Shown here: one piece after another, positions 33,156 through 43,788 of the stretch
Layout: every line of letters starts with the position of its first letter
How positions within the stretch are numbered: position 1 is the stretch's first letter
Source: Chloroflexota bacterium
Lineage (GTDB): Bacteria > Chloroflexota > Anaerolineae > UBA4142
Length of the DNA stretch: 64,000 nt
Direction of reading: 5' to 3'
Assembly (NCBI GenBank): GCA_016219275.1
Contig: JACRBM010000052.1
Coordinates: 1 to 64,000, forward strand
Made by a program: the position numbers and the translations under genes
The notes under the pieces: model-generated
What the model was told of the DNA's origin: nothing
Databases searched by the model: none
What the model saw: the letters and a program-made list of their open reading frames with translations, nothing else

Positions 33156-35348
33156 CTACTTGACACGATACACACGCACGCCCGCGCGGTCGTACATCAA
33201 TTCGTAGCGGGCTGGGTCGCTCGCGAACGCGTGATCGCTCAACAAACCGTTGCGCCAACCGAGATACACGTACGCGACTGGATGTTCCTCACCCGTTGCC
33301 GGTTCGACCGCGCGTTGGGCAAAGTACGGAATCCACGCGCCACCGTCGGCGGGAACGACGTAATCGCCGTACCACTGAAATGTGTTCACAAGAATGCGCG
33401 CATCCGTTGGGGTGTTCGCGCGAATCCAGGTCATCGCATCTTCGTCCGCCGGCGAGAACAAGACCGTCGTTGGGTTGATGATCGCGATCATGCCGCGCGC
33501 GCCAAAAATCGCGATGAGCGCGACGAGCCACGCCGATTTGAAATCGAGACGATGCGCGAGTTCGCCGACGAGCAACGCGACCGGCACGCACGCGATCAAC
33601 ACGAGGAACGCCGGCGCGATCAACGATTGAGCGACGAGTGCGACGCCGAGCGACGCGACGCACCACGCGAGAATCCGCCAAACCGGAGAAACCAGATTTC
33701 TTTGAGAAACCTGGTTTCTAATCGCCGCGAGCGCGCCAACCCCGGCAAGCGCCCACACTAAACTACCTTGCTGCGCGAACGCGACTTGAAACGCGACCGA
33801 CAAATCAATCGGCACCGTGCCGGCGTTCTTTTCGAGAATCGAATCCCAGCCCAGACCGCGCGCGGACAAGTCGGCGACACGCGTCGCGAGGAACGCCAAG
33901 CCCACGAGCGCGACCGGCGCAAAGCGCATCAACGCACGTGGTCGCGGCGACGACCAGATCGCGACGAATGTCGCGTACACCGCGAGCAAACGAATCTGCG
34001 CGAACGCCAGTCCGGCAAGCATGATCGCCGCGAATAAAATCGCGCGCGTCGTCACGCGCGGTTGTTCGAGCAACTCGACGGCGGCGAGCAACGCAACCGG
34101 CAGCAGCGCGATGCCGAGCAAGAGTGGATAGCGTCCCCAGGTGATAAAATACGCCGGCGTCGGCGACAAGAACCACACGCACACCGCCGCGAATATCGCG
34201 GCAAGCGCGTTGCCAGTGATACGTTTGCACAGTGCAAACACCGCCAGTCCGGTTTGCGTGATGAGGATTTGCCCCAGGACGAGCATCGCTTCGGAGATCG
34301 AAACGCCGAACACCTGGACGAGCAACGCGGCAACGCTGTGAAAACCGAGATGATACACCGCGTCCGGCAAACGTCCGCGTGTGACGAGCGCGTGAATGTA
34401 CTCGGCGTGCGTCGGCGAGTCCACCCACAACGGCGCGGCGAGATCGTGGATTTGCACCAAGCCGACCGCGAGCGAAAGCAACGCGAGCGCGGCGACGAGC
34501 CACACCTCGCGCGTGAATGCGAACGCGCGCGGCGCGCGACCCAGCCACGCCGCGACAAGCACAGCGAGCGGAAGCGCGAGCCACGGCGTCGTCACGCCGA
34601 GCCACGCGAAAAACACCGGCATCATCGCGAACAACGCGAGCGCAATCGTCATCGCCACAGCGAACGCGGTCACTGGGTTTGCTTCGCCCAAGCCACCGGC
34701 GAATAGAAACGCGCAACTCGGCAAAAGCAACAACACGAGCGCGAGCGCGAACGCGTTGCCGTGACGTTCGATTGCGCGCGTGAACAACGCCTGCATCGCG
34801 CCGGCGTCCGGCGAAAAATACGCGCGAAATGTGAGATCGCCGGTTGCGGGTTGCGCGTTGCGGAAGAATTGTCCATCCGCGTACGCGTCGTCGCGCGTCG
34901 CCCACAAACTCACAGAGCCGCGTTCAATCGCGCCGCGCGGAATCTCGAAGAAAAAGTAAAACGCGCGTTCTTGCGAATCAACAATCGGAGTAAAGACAAA
35001 GCGCGCGTACTCGTTGTGCCGCAGATCGCGCAAGAGCAAGGACGCGGATGCCAGGTCGGTCGCGTCGTCCGCGCGGCGACGTACGCGCAAAATGATGCGA
35101 CCATCTGGTGCGGCGGAAAAATCGTCGGAGAGAATCGGACGAACGTGCAGCGCGCTCAAGCGTGGAAAATGAAACGTGAACGTTTGCCCCAGCGTGTTCG
35201 CATCATTCAAATCGCCGGCGGGCGCGTCGAGATTATCTTGGATGTTACGCGCATCGAACACGTCCGGCGAATTCGACACGACGAGCCACGCGAGCAGCGC
35301 GATGCCAAGAGCGCCGAAAAGCCAACGAGTGTTCATTGCGCGCGACAT
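33156..35348 (-). CDS. GT-C-like polytopic membrane protein
   Basis: 730 aa. An N-terminal helix (about 9-25) is followed by a beta-rich extracytoplasmic domain to about 185, then about 12 helices. A WVDSPTHAEYIHAL motif in the first loop is comparable to the acidic loop of GT-C glycosyltransferases. A soluble C-terminus (MTWIRANTPTDARILVNTFQ, then GGAWIPYFAQR) is common in that class. Donor and acceptor are unknown. Residues near 545-555 (RNQVSQRNLVS) derive from a palindromic repeat. Confidence 0.7.
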   Translation of the reverse strand: MSRAMNTRWLFGALGIALLAWLVVSNSPDVFDARNIQDNLDAPAGDLNDANTLGQTFTFHFPRLSALHVRPILSDDFSAAPDGRIILRVRRRADDATDLASASLLLRDLRHNEYARFVFTPIVDSQERAFYFFFEIPRGAIERGSVSLWATRDDAYADGQFFRNAQPATGDLTFRAYFSPDAGAMQALFTRAIERHGNAFALALVLLLLPSCAFLFAGGLGEANPVTAFAVAMTIALALFAMMPVFFAWLGVTTPWLALPLAVLVAAWLGRAPRAFAFTREVWLVAALALLSLAVGLVQIHDLAAPLWVDSPTHAEYIHALVTRGRLPDAVYHLGFHSVAALLVQVFGVSISEAMLVLGQILITQTGLAVFALCKRITGNALAAIFAAVCVWFLSPTPAYFITWGRYPLLLGIALLPVALLAAVELLEQPRVTTRAILFAAIMLAGLAFAQIRLLAVYATFVAIWSSPRPRALMRFAPVALVGLAFLATRVADLSARGLGWDSILEKNAGTVPIDLSVAFQVAFAQQGSLVWALAGVGALAAIRNQVSQRNLVSPVWRILAWCVASLGVALVAQSLIAPAFLVLIACVPVALLVGELAHRLDFKSAWLVALIAIFGARGMIAIINPTTVLFSPADEDAMTWIRANTPTDARILVNTFQWYGDYVVPADGGAWIPYFAQRAVEPATGEEHPVAYVYLGWRNGLLSDHAFASDPARYELMYDRAGVRVYRVK
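33687..33719. repeat. AGAAACCAGGTTTCT palindrome in frame inside the GT-C-like gene
   Basis: 33 bp, exactly 11 codons and aligned to codon boundaries. The palindrome AGAAACCAG...CTGGTTTCT also occurs between genes at 36440-36478. Its insertion kept the frame. Confidence 0.75.
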
Positions 35349-35413
35349 TATAGCAAATTACGCCGCGCTGTGCTATACTGAGCGCAATATTCACACAAGG
35401 AGGGGACGTGACG

Positions 35414-36415
35414 ATGGAGTATCGTTTATTAGGACGCACCGGGGTATGCGTTTCGCCGCTGTGTCTCGGCGCGATGAACTTTGGCGCGCCGACGAACGCG
35501 GACGATTCGATCCAAATCATCAACCGCGCGTTGGACGCGGGCATCAATTTCATTGACACCGCGAATGTCTACAACGCCGGCGAGAGCGAACGCATCGTCG
35601 GGCGCGCGCTAGCCAAAAACGGCAAGCGCGATCAAGTCGTGCTCGCGACCAAGGTGCACGGCAAAATGGGCGAGGGTCCCAACGACCGCGGCGATTCGCG
35701 TTATCACATCATCAAGGCGTGCGAAGACTCGCTCACGCGATTGCAGACCGATCACATTGATCTGTATCAATTGCATCGTCCGCCGCAAAACATGCCGCAG
35801 GACGAAACGCTGCGCGCGTTCGACGATTTAATCCACGCGGGCAAAGTGCGTTACATCGGCTCTTCGACTTTTCCCGCGTGGATGGTGATGGAATCGCTCG
35901 CGATCAGCGAAAAACAAAACCTCGCGCGCTACATCAGCGAGCAACCGCCGTACAACTTGCTCGACCGCCGCATCGAGAATGAACTCGTGCCGCTGTGCCT
36001 CAAGTACAACATCGCGATTTTGCCATGGTCGCCCATTGCCGGCGGAATGCTCGCCGGTCGTTATCCGCCCGGCGAAGAGATTGCGTCGGACACACGCGCC
36101 GCGCGACCAAACAATCCCTTGCGCCCGCGCCTCTCAACCCTGGGACGCGATGTGTCTGCGCGCGTCGGCGAAATCGCGCAAGCGCGCGGGATGAGCGCGG
36201 CGCAACTCGCGTTGCTGTGGGTCAAGGATCAACCCGGCGTCACCGCGCCGATCATCGGACCGCGCACGCTCGAACATCTCGAATCGTTCTTGCCGGTGAT
36301 GGAGATGGCGTTGAGCGATGCCGACCGGAAATTATTCGACGAGCTGGTACACCCTGGGAATGCCGTCGCCGATTTCCACAACACGAGCGATTGGATGAAG
36401 GCGCGGATTTTTTAA
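35414..36415 (+). CDS. Aldo/keto reductase
   Basis: 333-aa NADP-dependent oxidoreductase with the TIM-barrel fold. Catalytic residues are visible: Asp and Tyr in IDTANVYNAGESE, Lys in LATKVHGKMG and His in YQLHRPPQ. The ATG at 35414 sits 8 nt after AAGGAGGGG; a GTG at 35408 is too close. A TATACT -10 box is at 35374-35379 but no good -35. Substrate unknown. Confidence 0.9.
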   Translation: MEYRLLGRTGVCVSPLCLGAMNFGAPTNADDSIQIINRALDAGINFIDTANVYNAGESERIVGRALAKNGKRDQVVLATKVHGKMGEGPNDRGDSRYHIIKACEDSLTRLQTDHIDLYQLHRPPQNMPQDETLRAFDDLIHAGKVRYIGSSTFPAWMVMESLAISEKQNLARYISEQPPYNLLDRRIENELVPLCLKYNIAILPWSPIAGGMLAGRYPPGEEIASDTRAARPNNPLRPRLSTLGRDVSARVGEIAQARGMSAAQLALLWVKDQPGVTAPIIGPRTLEHLESFLPVMEMALSDADRKLFDELVHPGNAVADFHNTSDWMKARIF

Positions 36416-36439
36416 CTCAATACGCAAGGGTCGCGCGAT

Positions 36440-36536
36440 AGAAACCAGGTTTCTTCCCTTCGGGGAAACCTGGTTTCTTGATTGCCTCTTAACGAAGAGA
36501 CCTGGAAGGTTCGCTTCGCGGAAACCTTCCAGGTCT
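36440..36536. repeat. Two palindromic repeats between aldo/keto reductase and nrdJ
   Basis: AGAAACCAGGTTTCTT...AAACCTGGTTTCT at 36440-36478 and AGACCTGGAAGGTT...AACCTTCCAGGTCT at 36496-36536. The second could act as a terminator for either strand but has no T-run. Confidence 0.75.
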
Positions 36537-36539
36537 TGT

Positions 36540-39500
36540 TCAGCATTCGCTATGTCCGCAACTGTAACACTTGCGGCACCCTTCCTCGTTCACAAACGAG
36601 GCGTGCCCGCATGATGGACACAAGTCGCCAATCTTGAACAACTGCAACTGTTTTGTATCCACGGGCGAATCCTCCGCAATACGCGGCTTGCCCAGGTCTT
36701 CGCTCAACGCTTGCGCGATGCCGTCGGGCAACGAGCGCACGCGTTGCAAACCAAATCCCATCGGTCGTCCACCGCCGATGCCGGACAACTGCTTGACCAC
36801 TTCTTCGAGTCGTTCGGTCGGCGTGAGTGGCGACGGCAACCGCAACGCGAGCGACACTAGCCGCCCAATCGCTTCGCTCACTGCCGCGGTGTCGGACCCC
36901 GCTTTGCCGACGTTGCAAAACACTTCGAACGGTTCGCCGTTGCCGTTGCGATTCACCGTCACGTACGCGCCGCCGAGCGGAGTTTCGATCTTGTAGGTTT
37001 GTCCGATCAAGGTGTGTTCGCGCGGTTTCTTTTGCGCGACGACATAATCAGGCGTCGGCTCGACCTTGCCTTTCTTCAGCGCGGTCTCTTTCGTTTCGAG
37101 CACGACCTGGTCGCGCGTGCCGGCGACGTACACGGTGATGCCCTTGCAGCCGAGTTGCCACGCGAGGAAATATGCTTTCGCCACATCGTCCATCGTCGCG
37201 GTTTCCGAAAAGTTGATCGTCTTGGAAAGCGAGTTATCTACGAACGCTTGCATCGCGGCTTGCATGCGCACGTGTTCTTCGGGCGTAATGTCGCTCGCGA
37301 CGACGAACGTGTCACGAATTTTCGCCGGCGCGAGGTCCACATCCTGGCACGTGCCGGTCAAACGGACGCGCTCGAAAATCTTTTTGCGCGTCACCTCATC
37401 TACCCGCGCCTCAATCAACGCGCGTTCAAACAGCGGACTGACGTAATCGAGTTCCAGGTCTTTACCCTGGTCGTTGACGTGGCGCGTGTACGCGAGCGCA
37501 AAGACCGGCTCGCAGCCATATGACTCGACGCCGGCGACGGTTGCAATCGTGCCGGTCGGCGCGACGGTCGTTTGCGCGGCATTGCGAATCCCGTGCGCGT
37601 GAATGCCCGCGACAATCGCGTCCCAGTCGAGCGCGGGGCGACCGAAATCGCGCGTGTACGGTTCGATGGAACGCGGCGGCGTCCACTGCAAATGATGCGG
37701 ATCGTAAATCGAACCCTTGATCGCCGGGAACGCGCCACGCGTGCGCGCGAGTTCGATGCTCGTCTGCATCGTGTAATAACGAACGAACTCCATCACTTGC
37801 GCGGCAAATTCCTCGCCGGCGCGCGAGCCGTAGCGCACGCCGAGCCGGTACATCGCGTCGCCCAAGCCCATGATGCCCAGCCCGATGCGCCGCGCGCGAT
37901 GCGCGGCTTGGGACAGCTCCGGCACAGCCGGCACGTACTTGTTCGCGTCCACCACATCGTCGAGAAAACGCGTCGAGGTTTCCACCGATGCATGCAGTTT
38001 CACCCAATCGAGTTGATCGTCCGGCGTGATGTGCTGCGCGAGATTGATCGAGCCGAGACAACAATTTTCGTACTCGCCAAGCCATTGTTCGCCGCAATTG
38101 TGGACGACTAGACCATTCGCGACGAACGAATGCGTCTCAGGTTGTTGCAAATCGTACACCATTTCGCGTCCGTCTGACTCGACCGCTTCGACCGTTGCCA
38201 TGAACGACTCGACATATGGACCGCGCGTCATTCGGCTCAGATAATTTGCCAGTTTGGTCTGCTTGGCTTCAGTTAAAAATCCAATATCATTCGCAAAGCG
38301 AATCAGATTTGTTTTGCTGATCGCAAGATCGTGTTGGGGCTGATGATAGTACGCCTTCTTGCCGCCTTTGCCGTCCGGCATCAAACGGTAACCGCCCGCG
38401 CGACGCTGTTCGTAGATGCGACTGACGATGCCAAAATTCAACAAGAGTCGTTGCGTATCTTTTAACAACGGTAGGTGGCTCGAACTCAAACGCACCGAGC
38501 AACCTTTATCACCGCCATCATTCACTTGACCATCAGCGGTGAACAGAGCTTGCAAGAAGCCGCGCTGCATTTCTTCACAGCCGCCGAACACCGACGCCGG
38601 CACTTGTAATTTATTTTCCATCAGACCCTGTCGCGCCGCCCACTCCCTCAAACGCTCCGACGATACGCGCGCCTCGTCACGTGGCGCGATGTGTGTAACG
38701 CCCACCGGGTATGCGCGTCGCTGATCGGCGCGTTCAACGAGATTCGATACCGCGCGCGCGTACATCGGCGCCAATTCGCGCTTTTCTTCGCCGAAGAAAG
38801 ACAACACCGCGCGAATCGCGTTAACCGTCCCATCACCGACGAGCCAACCCAGGATGCGTCCTTCATTGAGCGAACCTGTGTTGCCGAATCCGCCCCGACG
38901 ATTCAGGATGTGAACACGATCTCCCGGGTTGAGATCGCACGCGGCGACCCAGCCACGTGCCGTCATCACGCGATGATTCGCGGTGAGACGAAGTTCGTAC
39001 CCTTCGCGCGTCATCAAACGATACACGTCTCTGACGCCGGTCGCAAACATCGGTGATGAAGACATCAATGAGTCCATGCCAAAACGCCCATCTGTCGCAA
39101 CGCGCATCGGCACATTTTGTTTCGCCAGTTCATCCGCGCGGCGCAAACCGTTCTCAGTGTAAACCAGCGTCTCACCAGTAATGCACGGATTCGTCGCTTC
39201 CAACTCGTACAGATGCGGCACAGGATTGCTGCGATTCGCCGCATCGAGAAATAACATCCCAGGTTCGCCGTTGTGATGCGCGTGCTTGACGATTTCATCG
39301 AACAATTCGCGCGCGCGCACCGTGCGCCACACTTTGCCATCGCGCGGATTGACCAGATCGAAATCGCTGTCGCTTTCGACGGCTTGCATAAACGCGTCGG
39401 TGATGCCAACCGAAATGTTGAAATTGCACACCGCGCCTTCATCGGTCTTGCACTTTATGAAATCGAAAATGTCCGGATGATCCACGCGAAGGACAGCCAT

Positions 39501-40061
39501 ATTGGCGCCCCTTCGCGTGCCGCCCTGAGCCACCTCGCCGAACGCGGTGTCGTACACGCGCAAAAAACCGACGGGACCCGTCGCCACACCCGCGCTCGTC
39601 GCAACGCGATCACCGCGCGGGCGCAAACGCGAAAACGAAAAACCGTTGCCGCCGCCAGTCTGTTGAATCAACGCCGCCGCGCGCAGCGTCGAAAAAATAC
39701 CGCGCGAATCACGCCCCATGTCGTCCGTGATCGGCAGAACGAAACACGCCGCCAGTTGTCCCAGGGGTGTGCCCGCGCCGGTGAACGTGGGAGAGTTGGG
39801 GAAGAAACGCAGGTCGGTCAACAGTTCATAGTATCGTTCGCGCATCGCGGCGACATCGCCGCCGTAGAGTGATTCCGGTTCGGCGACCGTGCGCGCCACG
39901 CGGTCGAACATTTCTTCCGGCGTTTCCGCCGGTTTGCCATCCATACCGCGCCGCAGGTACCGCTTCTCGAGCACGACGCGCGCGTTCGGAGTAAGATTGA
40001 TTGGACGGCGCGCGGGCGCGGACGACATGACGCGCACATTCGTATCGAGCGACTGGGTCAT
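36540..40061 (-). CDS. nrdJ: Adenosylcobalamin-dependent ribonucleotide reductase, class II, with an intein
   Basis: 1173-aa precursor that makes deoxyribonucleotides using B12. N-terminal half: [20 protein letters not shown] (substrate site) and the [12 protein letters not shown] region. The sequence reaches ELEATNP, is broken by a 363-residue intein (38097-39185), and resumes at [12 protein letters not shown], the finger-loop cysteine region where the thiyl radical forms in this family. The C-terminus ends with CPSCGHASF...CRKCYSCG zinc-like cysteines. The ATG at 40061 follows AAGGAG; the frame is open to 40364, but that part is upstream noise. After splicing about 810 aa remain, typical for NrdJ. 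Confidence 0.95.
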   Translation of the reverse strand: MTQSLDTNVRVMSSAPARRPINLTPNARVVLEKRYLRRGMDGKPAETPEEMFDRVARTVAEPESLYGGDVAAMRERYYELLTDLRFFPNSPTFTGAGTPLGQLAACFVLPITDDMGRDSRGIFSTLRAAALIQQTGGGNGFSFSRLRPRGDRVATSAGVATGPVGFLRVYDTAFGEVAQGGTRRGANMAVLRVDHPDIFDFIKCKTDEGAVCNFNISVGITDAFMQAVESDSDFDLVNPRDGKVWRTVRARELFDEIVKHAHHNGEPGMLFLDAANRSNPVPHLYELEATNPCITGETLVYTENGLRRADELAKQNVPMRVATDGRFGMDSLMSSSPMFATGVRDVYRLMTREGYELRLTANHRVMTARGWVAACDLNPGDRVHILNRRGGFGNTGSLNEGRILGWLVGDGTVNAIRAVLSFFGEEKRELAPMYARAVSNLVERADQRRAYPVGVTHIAPRDEARVSSERLREWAARQGLMENKLQVPASVFGGCEEMQRGFLQALFTADGQVNDGGDKGCSVRLSSSHLPLLKDTQRLLLNFGIVSRIYEQRRAGGYRLMPDGKGGKKAYYHQPQHDLAISKTNLIRFANDIGFLTEAKQTKLANYLSRMTRGPYVESFMATVEAVESDGREMVYDLQQPETHSFVANGLVVHNCGEQWLGEYENCCLGSINLAQHITPDDQLDWVKLHASVETSTRFLDDVVDANKYVPAVPELSQAAHRARRIGLGIMGLGDAMYRLGVRYGSRAGEEFAAQVMEFVRYYTMQTSIELARTRGAFPAIKGSIYDPHHLQWTPPRSIEPYTRDFGRPALDWDAIVAGIHAHGIRNAAQTTVAPTGTIATVAGVESYGCEPVFALAYTRHVNDQGKDLELDYVSPLFERALIEARVDEVTRKKIFERVRLTGTCQDVDLAPAKIRDTFVVASDITPEEHVRMQAAMQAFVDNSLSKTINFSETATMDDVAKAYFLAWQLGCKGITVYVAGTRDQVVLETKETALKKGKVEPTPDYVVAQKKPREHTLIGQTYKIETPLGGAYVTVNRNGNGEPFEVFCNVGKAGSDTAAVSEAIGRLVSLALRLPSPLTPTERLEEVVKQLSGIGGGRPMGFGLQRVRSLPDGIAQALSEDLGKPRIAEDSPVDTKQLQLFKIGDLCPSCGHASFVNEEGCRKCYSCGHSEC
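38097..39185 (-). other. LAGLIDADG intein within nrdJ
   Basis: Begins [16 protein letters not shown] (block A, Cys1) and ends VANGLVVHN before Cys+1 (blocks F and G). Block B is [13 protein letters not shown]. Two dodecapeptide motifs ([14 protein letters not shown] and [14 protein letters not shown]) mark an apparently complete LAGLIDADG homing endonuclease. It lies between Pro and the catalytic-loop Cys of NPCGEQ, so NrdJ cannot work unless the intein is spliced. 363 codons, in frame. Confidence 0.93.
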
Positions 40062-40227
40062 TCCAACTCCTTTTTGGAACATTGGGATTCGACGTACAGT
40101 TCGACGTGCAATGGTTCGTACAAAAAGCGAGAGCGGGCAAACCGCGTGAGGATTGCCCGCCCTCAGAGGTTTGCAGACGTTGATTAGACGACAACGAGGA
40201 AGTACGAAGAAGAAACAAGCATAGCAG

Positions 40228-40719
40228 TTACAGTCCCAAGCGCACTTGATTGCGCTCTTCCGCTTCGCGTTGTTTCCGCTCTTTGAGGCGTTGAATCTCG
40301 TTCGCGAGCGAATCGAGATCGGCAAAGCGGCGATACACCGACGCGAAACGAACGTACGCGACATCGTCGAGAATGCGGAGGCGTTCCATCACCATCTGCC
40401 CGATTTTCTGCGAGTCCACTTCGGGCTTGCCGAGCGCGTGCAATTGCATTTCGATTTCATCCACCATCGCTTCGATGGCTTCCATCGGCACGGGGCGTTT
40501 GGCGCATGCCTTGACGATGCCGCCCATCAATTTTTGGCGGTCGAATGCTTCGCGCCGCGCATCCTGTTTGATGACCATCAACCCGGTTTGCGCGATGCGC
40601 TCGTACGTGGTGTAGCGTTTGTTGCAGTGCAGGCACTGCCGGCGGCGGCGAATACTCTCGTCGGATTCGCGCGTGTCAATCACTTTGTTTTCGGGCTTGC
40701 CACAGTATGGACACTGCAT
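40228..40719 (-). CDS. nrdR: Transcriptional repressor NrdR
   Basis: 163 aa. The N-terminal zinc ribbon is CPYCG...C-x-x-C (MQCPYCG and [17 protein letters not shown]), followed by an ATP-cone domain (about 48-140) that senses ATP/dATP. It represses ribonucleotide reductase genes when dATP is high. It precedes nrdJ by about 165 bp on the same strand, so it probably regulates its own operon through the boxes at 40828-40872. Confidence 0.95.
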   Translation of the reverse strand: MQCPYCGKPENKVIDTRESDESIRRRRQCLHCNKRYTTYERIAQTGLMVIKQDARREAFDRQKLMGGIVKACAKRPVPMEAIEAMVDEIEMQLHALGKPEVDSQKIGQMVMERLRILDDVAYVRFASVYRRFADLDSLANEIQRLKERKQREAEERNQVRLGL

Positions 40720-40827
40720 AGGGACCTCTGCGAAGATAAAAATTGCACAAGAAACTGGAGTTTGATGCTGACTTGAGCAACGATTGTGCTAATCTAACCC
40801 CAACCGATTGTGTCGAACATCCGTACA

Positions 40828-40872
40828 ACACCACTTGTTGTGCGGAGACAGTGTAGCACAAGTTGTTTTGTG
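40828..40872 (-). promoter_or_regulatory. Candidate NrdR boxes in the nrdR promoter
   Basis: Two imperfect 16-bp palindromes, ACACCACTTGTTGTGC (40828-40843) and GCACAAGTTGTTTTGT (40856-40871), each match 11 of 16 positions of the NrdR consensus. Start-to-start spacing is 28 bp, a little less than the usual three turns. One box fills the -35/-10 spacer; the other lies just after -10. Confidence 0.55.
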
Positions 40873-40878
40873 ACGCAA
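40850..40878 (-). promoter_or_regulatory. Sigma70 promoter of nrdR-nrdJ
   Basis: On the minus strand TTGCGT (40873-40878), 17 bp, TACACT (40850-40855), about 125 bp upstream of the nrdR ATG. Confidence 0.65.
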
Positions 40879-41027
40879 TAGTCTTTCCTTAAAAAATACG
40901 CGTGGTTGCGAAATCTTAACGTCATGCTGGGTGTTGGGACTGGGTAGGAAAGGAATACTACTCCATTCGGGCGATCATGGCAAAAGAAACGTTCGCCAAA
41001 AAATTCGCCGATCAATTTCCGCGCAAC

Positions 41028-41058
41028 AAAAAAAGCACACGGCGATGAACCGTGTGCT
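41028..41058 (-). terminator. Terminator after ftsZ
   Basis: On the minus strand AGCACACGG/CCGTGTGCT hairpin and seven T. It closes the division/cell-wall operon. Confidence 0.9.
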
Positions 41059-41078
41059 TGATTTTCGATGTGTGCCAG

Positions 41079-42293
41079 TTACGACTGCGCGCGACGACGC
41101 AGAAATGAGGGAATATCGAGTTCGTCCTCTTTGGCAGGAGGACGCGCCGCCATCATTGGGAATTCGATCGTTTTGCGGCCCGGCGCAACGACGACGTTAC
41201 TCGCCGCTTGCCCCGAGCCAGTCTGCCGTTTCGCGTTGGTGCTAAATCCCGTCGCGATCACGGTCACTTGGACTTGGTCTTTCATTTCCGGATTGATCAC
41301 CGCGCCAAAAATCAAATTTACATCGGGATCGGCAACGCGGCGCACGATTTCTGCGGCTTCGTACACATCGTGCAAAGTCAAGTCTTCGCCGCCAGTGACG
41401 TTGAATAACACGCCGCGCGCGCCATCAATTCGCACATCAAGCAACGGGCTTTGGATCGCCGCTTCGGCGGCGGCAATCGCGCGATTCTCGCCGGTCGCGC
41501 GCCCGATCGCCATCAACGCCGCGCCGCCCGCGCCCATGATCGTGCGCACGTCGGCGAAATCGAGATTGATGAGACCTGGGACGGTGATGAGTTCGCTGAT
41601 GCCCTGAATGCCCTGCCGCAACACATCGTCCGCGACGCGGAACGCATTTTGCAGCGACACTTTTTTGTCCGCGACTTCGAGCAAGCGATCGTTCGGGATG
41701 ATGATGAGCGTATCCACCGAATCCTTAAGTTTGTTCAACCCATCATCCGCCGCGCCGCGACGACGTGGACCCTCAAACGTAAAGGGCTTGGTCACGACGC
41801 CAATCGTCAACGCGCCGGCTTCCTTTGCGATGCGCGCGATGACCGGCGCGGCGCCGGTGCCCGTGCCACCGCCCATCCCCGCGGTGATGAAAACCATATC
41901 GGAACCGACGAGCGCGTCGTACAAATCTTCGGAAGATTCCTCCGCGGCTTTTTCGCCGATGCCTGGATCGCCGCCCGCGCCCAAGCCGCGCGTCAGTTTA
42001 TCGCCGATGCGAATTTTCTGCGGCGCGCGCGAATGCATCAACGCCTGACCATCCGTGTTGACCGCGAGGAACGTCACGCCGTGCAAACCCTCGGAGATCA
42101 TGCGGTTGACCGCGTTCGTGCCACCGCCGCCAACACCGATGACTTTGATGTCAGCGAAACTTTCCGCGCCGTTCCCTTTTTCCGGCAACATCGCTTTCGC
42201 CTCCTTGCGCGCGTCGTGCCCGCGCGATTCAACTGGCTTTTGGCTCGGCGACTGCCCTTTTACGTCAACCACAACGTTCTTTGGCGTACCCAT
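41079..42293 (-). CDS. ftsZ: Cell division GTPase FtsZ
   Basis: 404-aa tubulin homologue that forms the Z-ring. Features: [17 protein letters not shown] (about 52), the tubulin signature [14 protein letters not shown] (about 140), the T7-loop segment [11 protein letters not shown] and the C-terminal tail motif [12 protein letters not shown] that binds FtsA. A non-conserved charged N-terminal extension of about 45 residues precedes the GTPase. The ATG 42293 is chosen; a TTG at 42326 is also in frame. Confidence 0.96.
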   Translation of the reverse strand: MGTPKNVVVDVKGQSPSQKPVESRGHDARKEAKAMLPEKGNGAESFADIKVIGVGGGGTNAVNRMISEGLHGVTFLAVNTDGQALMHSRAPQKIRIGDKLTRGLGAGGDPGIGEKAAEESSEDLYDALVGSDMVFITAGMGGGTGTGAAPVIARIAKEAGALTIGVVTKPFTFEGPRRRGAADDGLNKLKDSVDTLIIIPNDRLLEVADKKVSLQNAFRVADDVLRQGIQGISELITVPGLINLDFADVRTIMGAGGAALMAIGRATGENRAIAAAEAAIQSPLLDVRIDGARGVLFNVTGGEDLTLHDVYEAAEIVRRVADPDVNLIFGAVINPEMKDQVQVTVIATGFSTNAKRQTGSGQAASNVVVAPGRKTIEFPMMAARPPAKEDELDIPSFLRRRAQS

Positions 42294-42403
42294 AAGCACC
42301 CCCACATCTAGTGGCAAAAGCGGCAAAAAACACCGAGATTTTGTATAGGTGATGAGATTTTACCCCAACAAAACCCTTCTGTCAAGCCCCTTTTGCTAAT
42401 TTT

Positions 42404-43642
42404 TCATTCTGGAAGCAAATGCTTTGTCCACCCAAACAGTCGCCCCAACGGATTGCCACCTTTGCTGTGTCCGTTGCGCGATGCTTTCACATTTGAATTT
42501 TGCAGCGACTCTTGCCAGCCCCACTGCAACAAACCGACCGAGGTCGCATACGCCGGCGCGGAAACGCGATCGGTGAAGCCCTCGAGATCGCGCGGCGCGC
42601 CGACGCGCACCGGCATTTGCAACGCTTCGCGCGCAATCGTCTTGATGCCGGCAAGTTCCGCCGTCCCGCCGCACAACACGACGCCCGCGGGCAACAAATT
42701 ATCGTACCCCGAACGCTTGACCTCGGTAAGAATCATCTGACACATTTCATCCACTCGCGCGTGCACGATCTCCGCGATGTCGTGACGCGAGACGGTGCGC
42801 CTGCCCTCTTCGCCGAACGCGGCAACGTCAATCAATTCCGTATCCGCGATTTGATTCGGATCCGCGTGACCGTACATCACTTTCATTTCTTCCGCCGCGT
42901 CGAACGGCGTCCGCAAACCGACTGCGAGATCGTTCGTGATGTGAATGCCGCCCGTCGGCAAGATGACCGTGTGCCACACACTCCCGTCAATAAAAATCGC
43001 GATGTCGGTCGTGCCGCCGCCAATGTCCGCGAGCACCACACCCATTTCTTTTTCCGACGTCGTCAACGCGGCTTGCCCTGCCGCAATCGGTTCGAGCGCG
43101 AGGTCTATCACGCGCAGTCCCGCGCCTTCGACTGCCTTGACCAAATTTTGGATCGAGGAGATCGCGCCGGTCACGATATGCGCTTCGACCTCCAAACGAA
43201 AACCGATCATCCCCAACGGGTCTTTGATACCGTCCTGTCCATCGAGCATGTATCCGCGTGGAATCGCGTGAATGATTTCGCGATTCTGCGGGACCGCAAT
43301 CGCTTCGGCGGCTTCCATCGCCCGCGCGATATCTTCAGACAGGATCCCGCGCCCGCCGTGAATCCCCGCCACGCCGCGCGAATTGGTGGACTGGATGTGC
43401 GCGCCCGCGATGCCGACGTACACCTCTGGGATCGCGATGCCCGCGACGCGCTCGGCTTGTTGCATCGCCCCCGCAATCGCGAGCGACGCTTCCTTCACAT
43501 CCGTCACCACGCCCTTGCGAATTCCGCGCGAGGGTTCGACGCCGCAACCCAGGATGCGCGTCACACCCGCGTCGTTGATCTCGCCGATCAACGCACACGT
43601 TTTCGTCGTGCCAATATCCAGAGCCGCAATCGGTGTCGTCAT
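42404..43642 (-). CDS. ftsA: Cell division protein FtsA
   Basis: 412-aa actin-like protein that tethers FtsZ to the membrane. The PHOSPHATE-1 motif AALDIGTTKTCALIGE is at the start; MGVVLADIGGGTTDIAIF is the second ATPase motif. The C-terminus (LGRLFGWTKHLLP) resembles the amphipathic membrane helix. The ATG at 43642 follows GGAG. Confidence 0.94.
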   Translation of the reverse strand: MTTPIAALDIGTTKTCALIGEINDAGVTRILGCGVEPSRGIRKGVVTDVKEASLAIAGAMQQAERVAGIAIPEVYVGIAGAHIQSTNSRGVAGIHGGRGILSEDIARAMEAAEAIAVPQNREIIHAIPRGYMLDGQDGIKDPLGMIGFRLEVEAHIVTGAISSIQNLVKAVEGAGLRVIDLALEPIAAGQAALTTSEKEMGVVLADIGGGTTDIAIFIDGSVWHTVILPTGGIHITNDLAVGLRTPFDAAEEMKVMYGHADPNQIADTELIDVAAFGEEGRRTVSRHDIAEIVHARVDEMCQMILTEVKRSGYDNLLPAGVVLCGGTAELAGIKTIAREALQMPVRVGAPRDLEGFTDRVSAPAYATSVGLLQWGWQESLQNSNVKASRNGHSKGGNPLGRLFGWTKHLLPE

Positions 43643-43788
43643 AGTTCGCTCCACAATGACAACTGCCCAGTCCTGTCCAATATCAGTCACAGAGGAATTC
43701 TGGTTTTTCCCTTGTTTCCCTTATTTCCCTGTGGCAAGTCTGTGCAGTCACCAACATTAACAAATCACAAAAAACAGCCGGTCATCCA

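Noticed and set aside
36496-36536. Terminator for nrdJ
   Set aside because: A strong hairpin, but no T-run on either strand; better treated as a palindromic repeat.
40062-40364. 101-codon N-terminal extension of NrdJ
   Set aside because: The sequence is Cys/Arg-rich and unlike the family, and the AAGGAG site fits the ATG at 40061.
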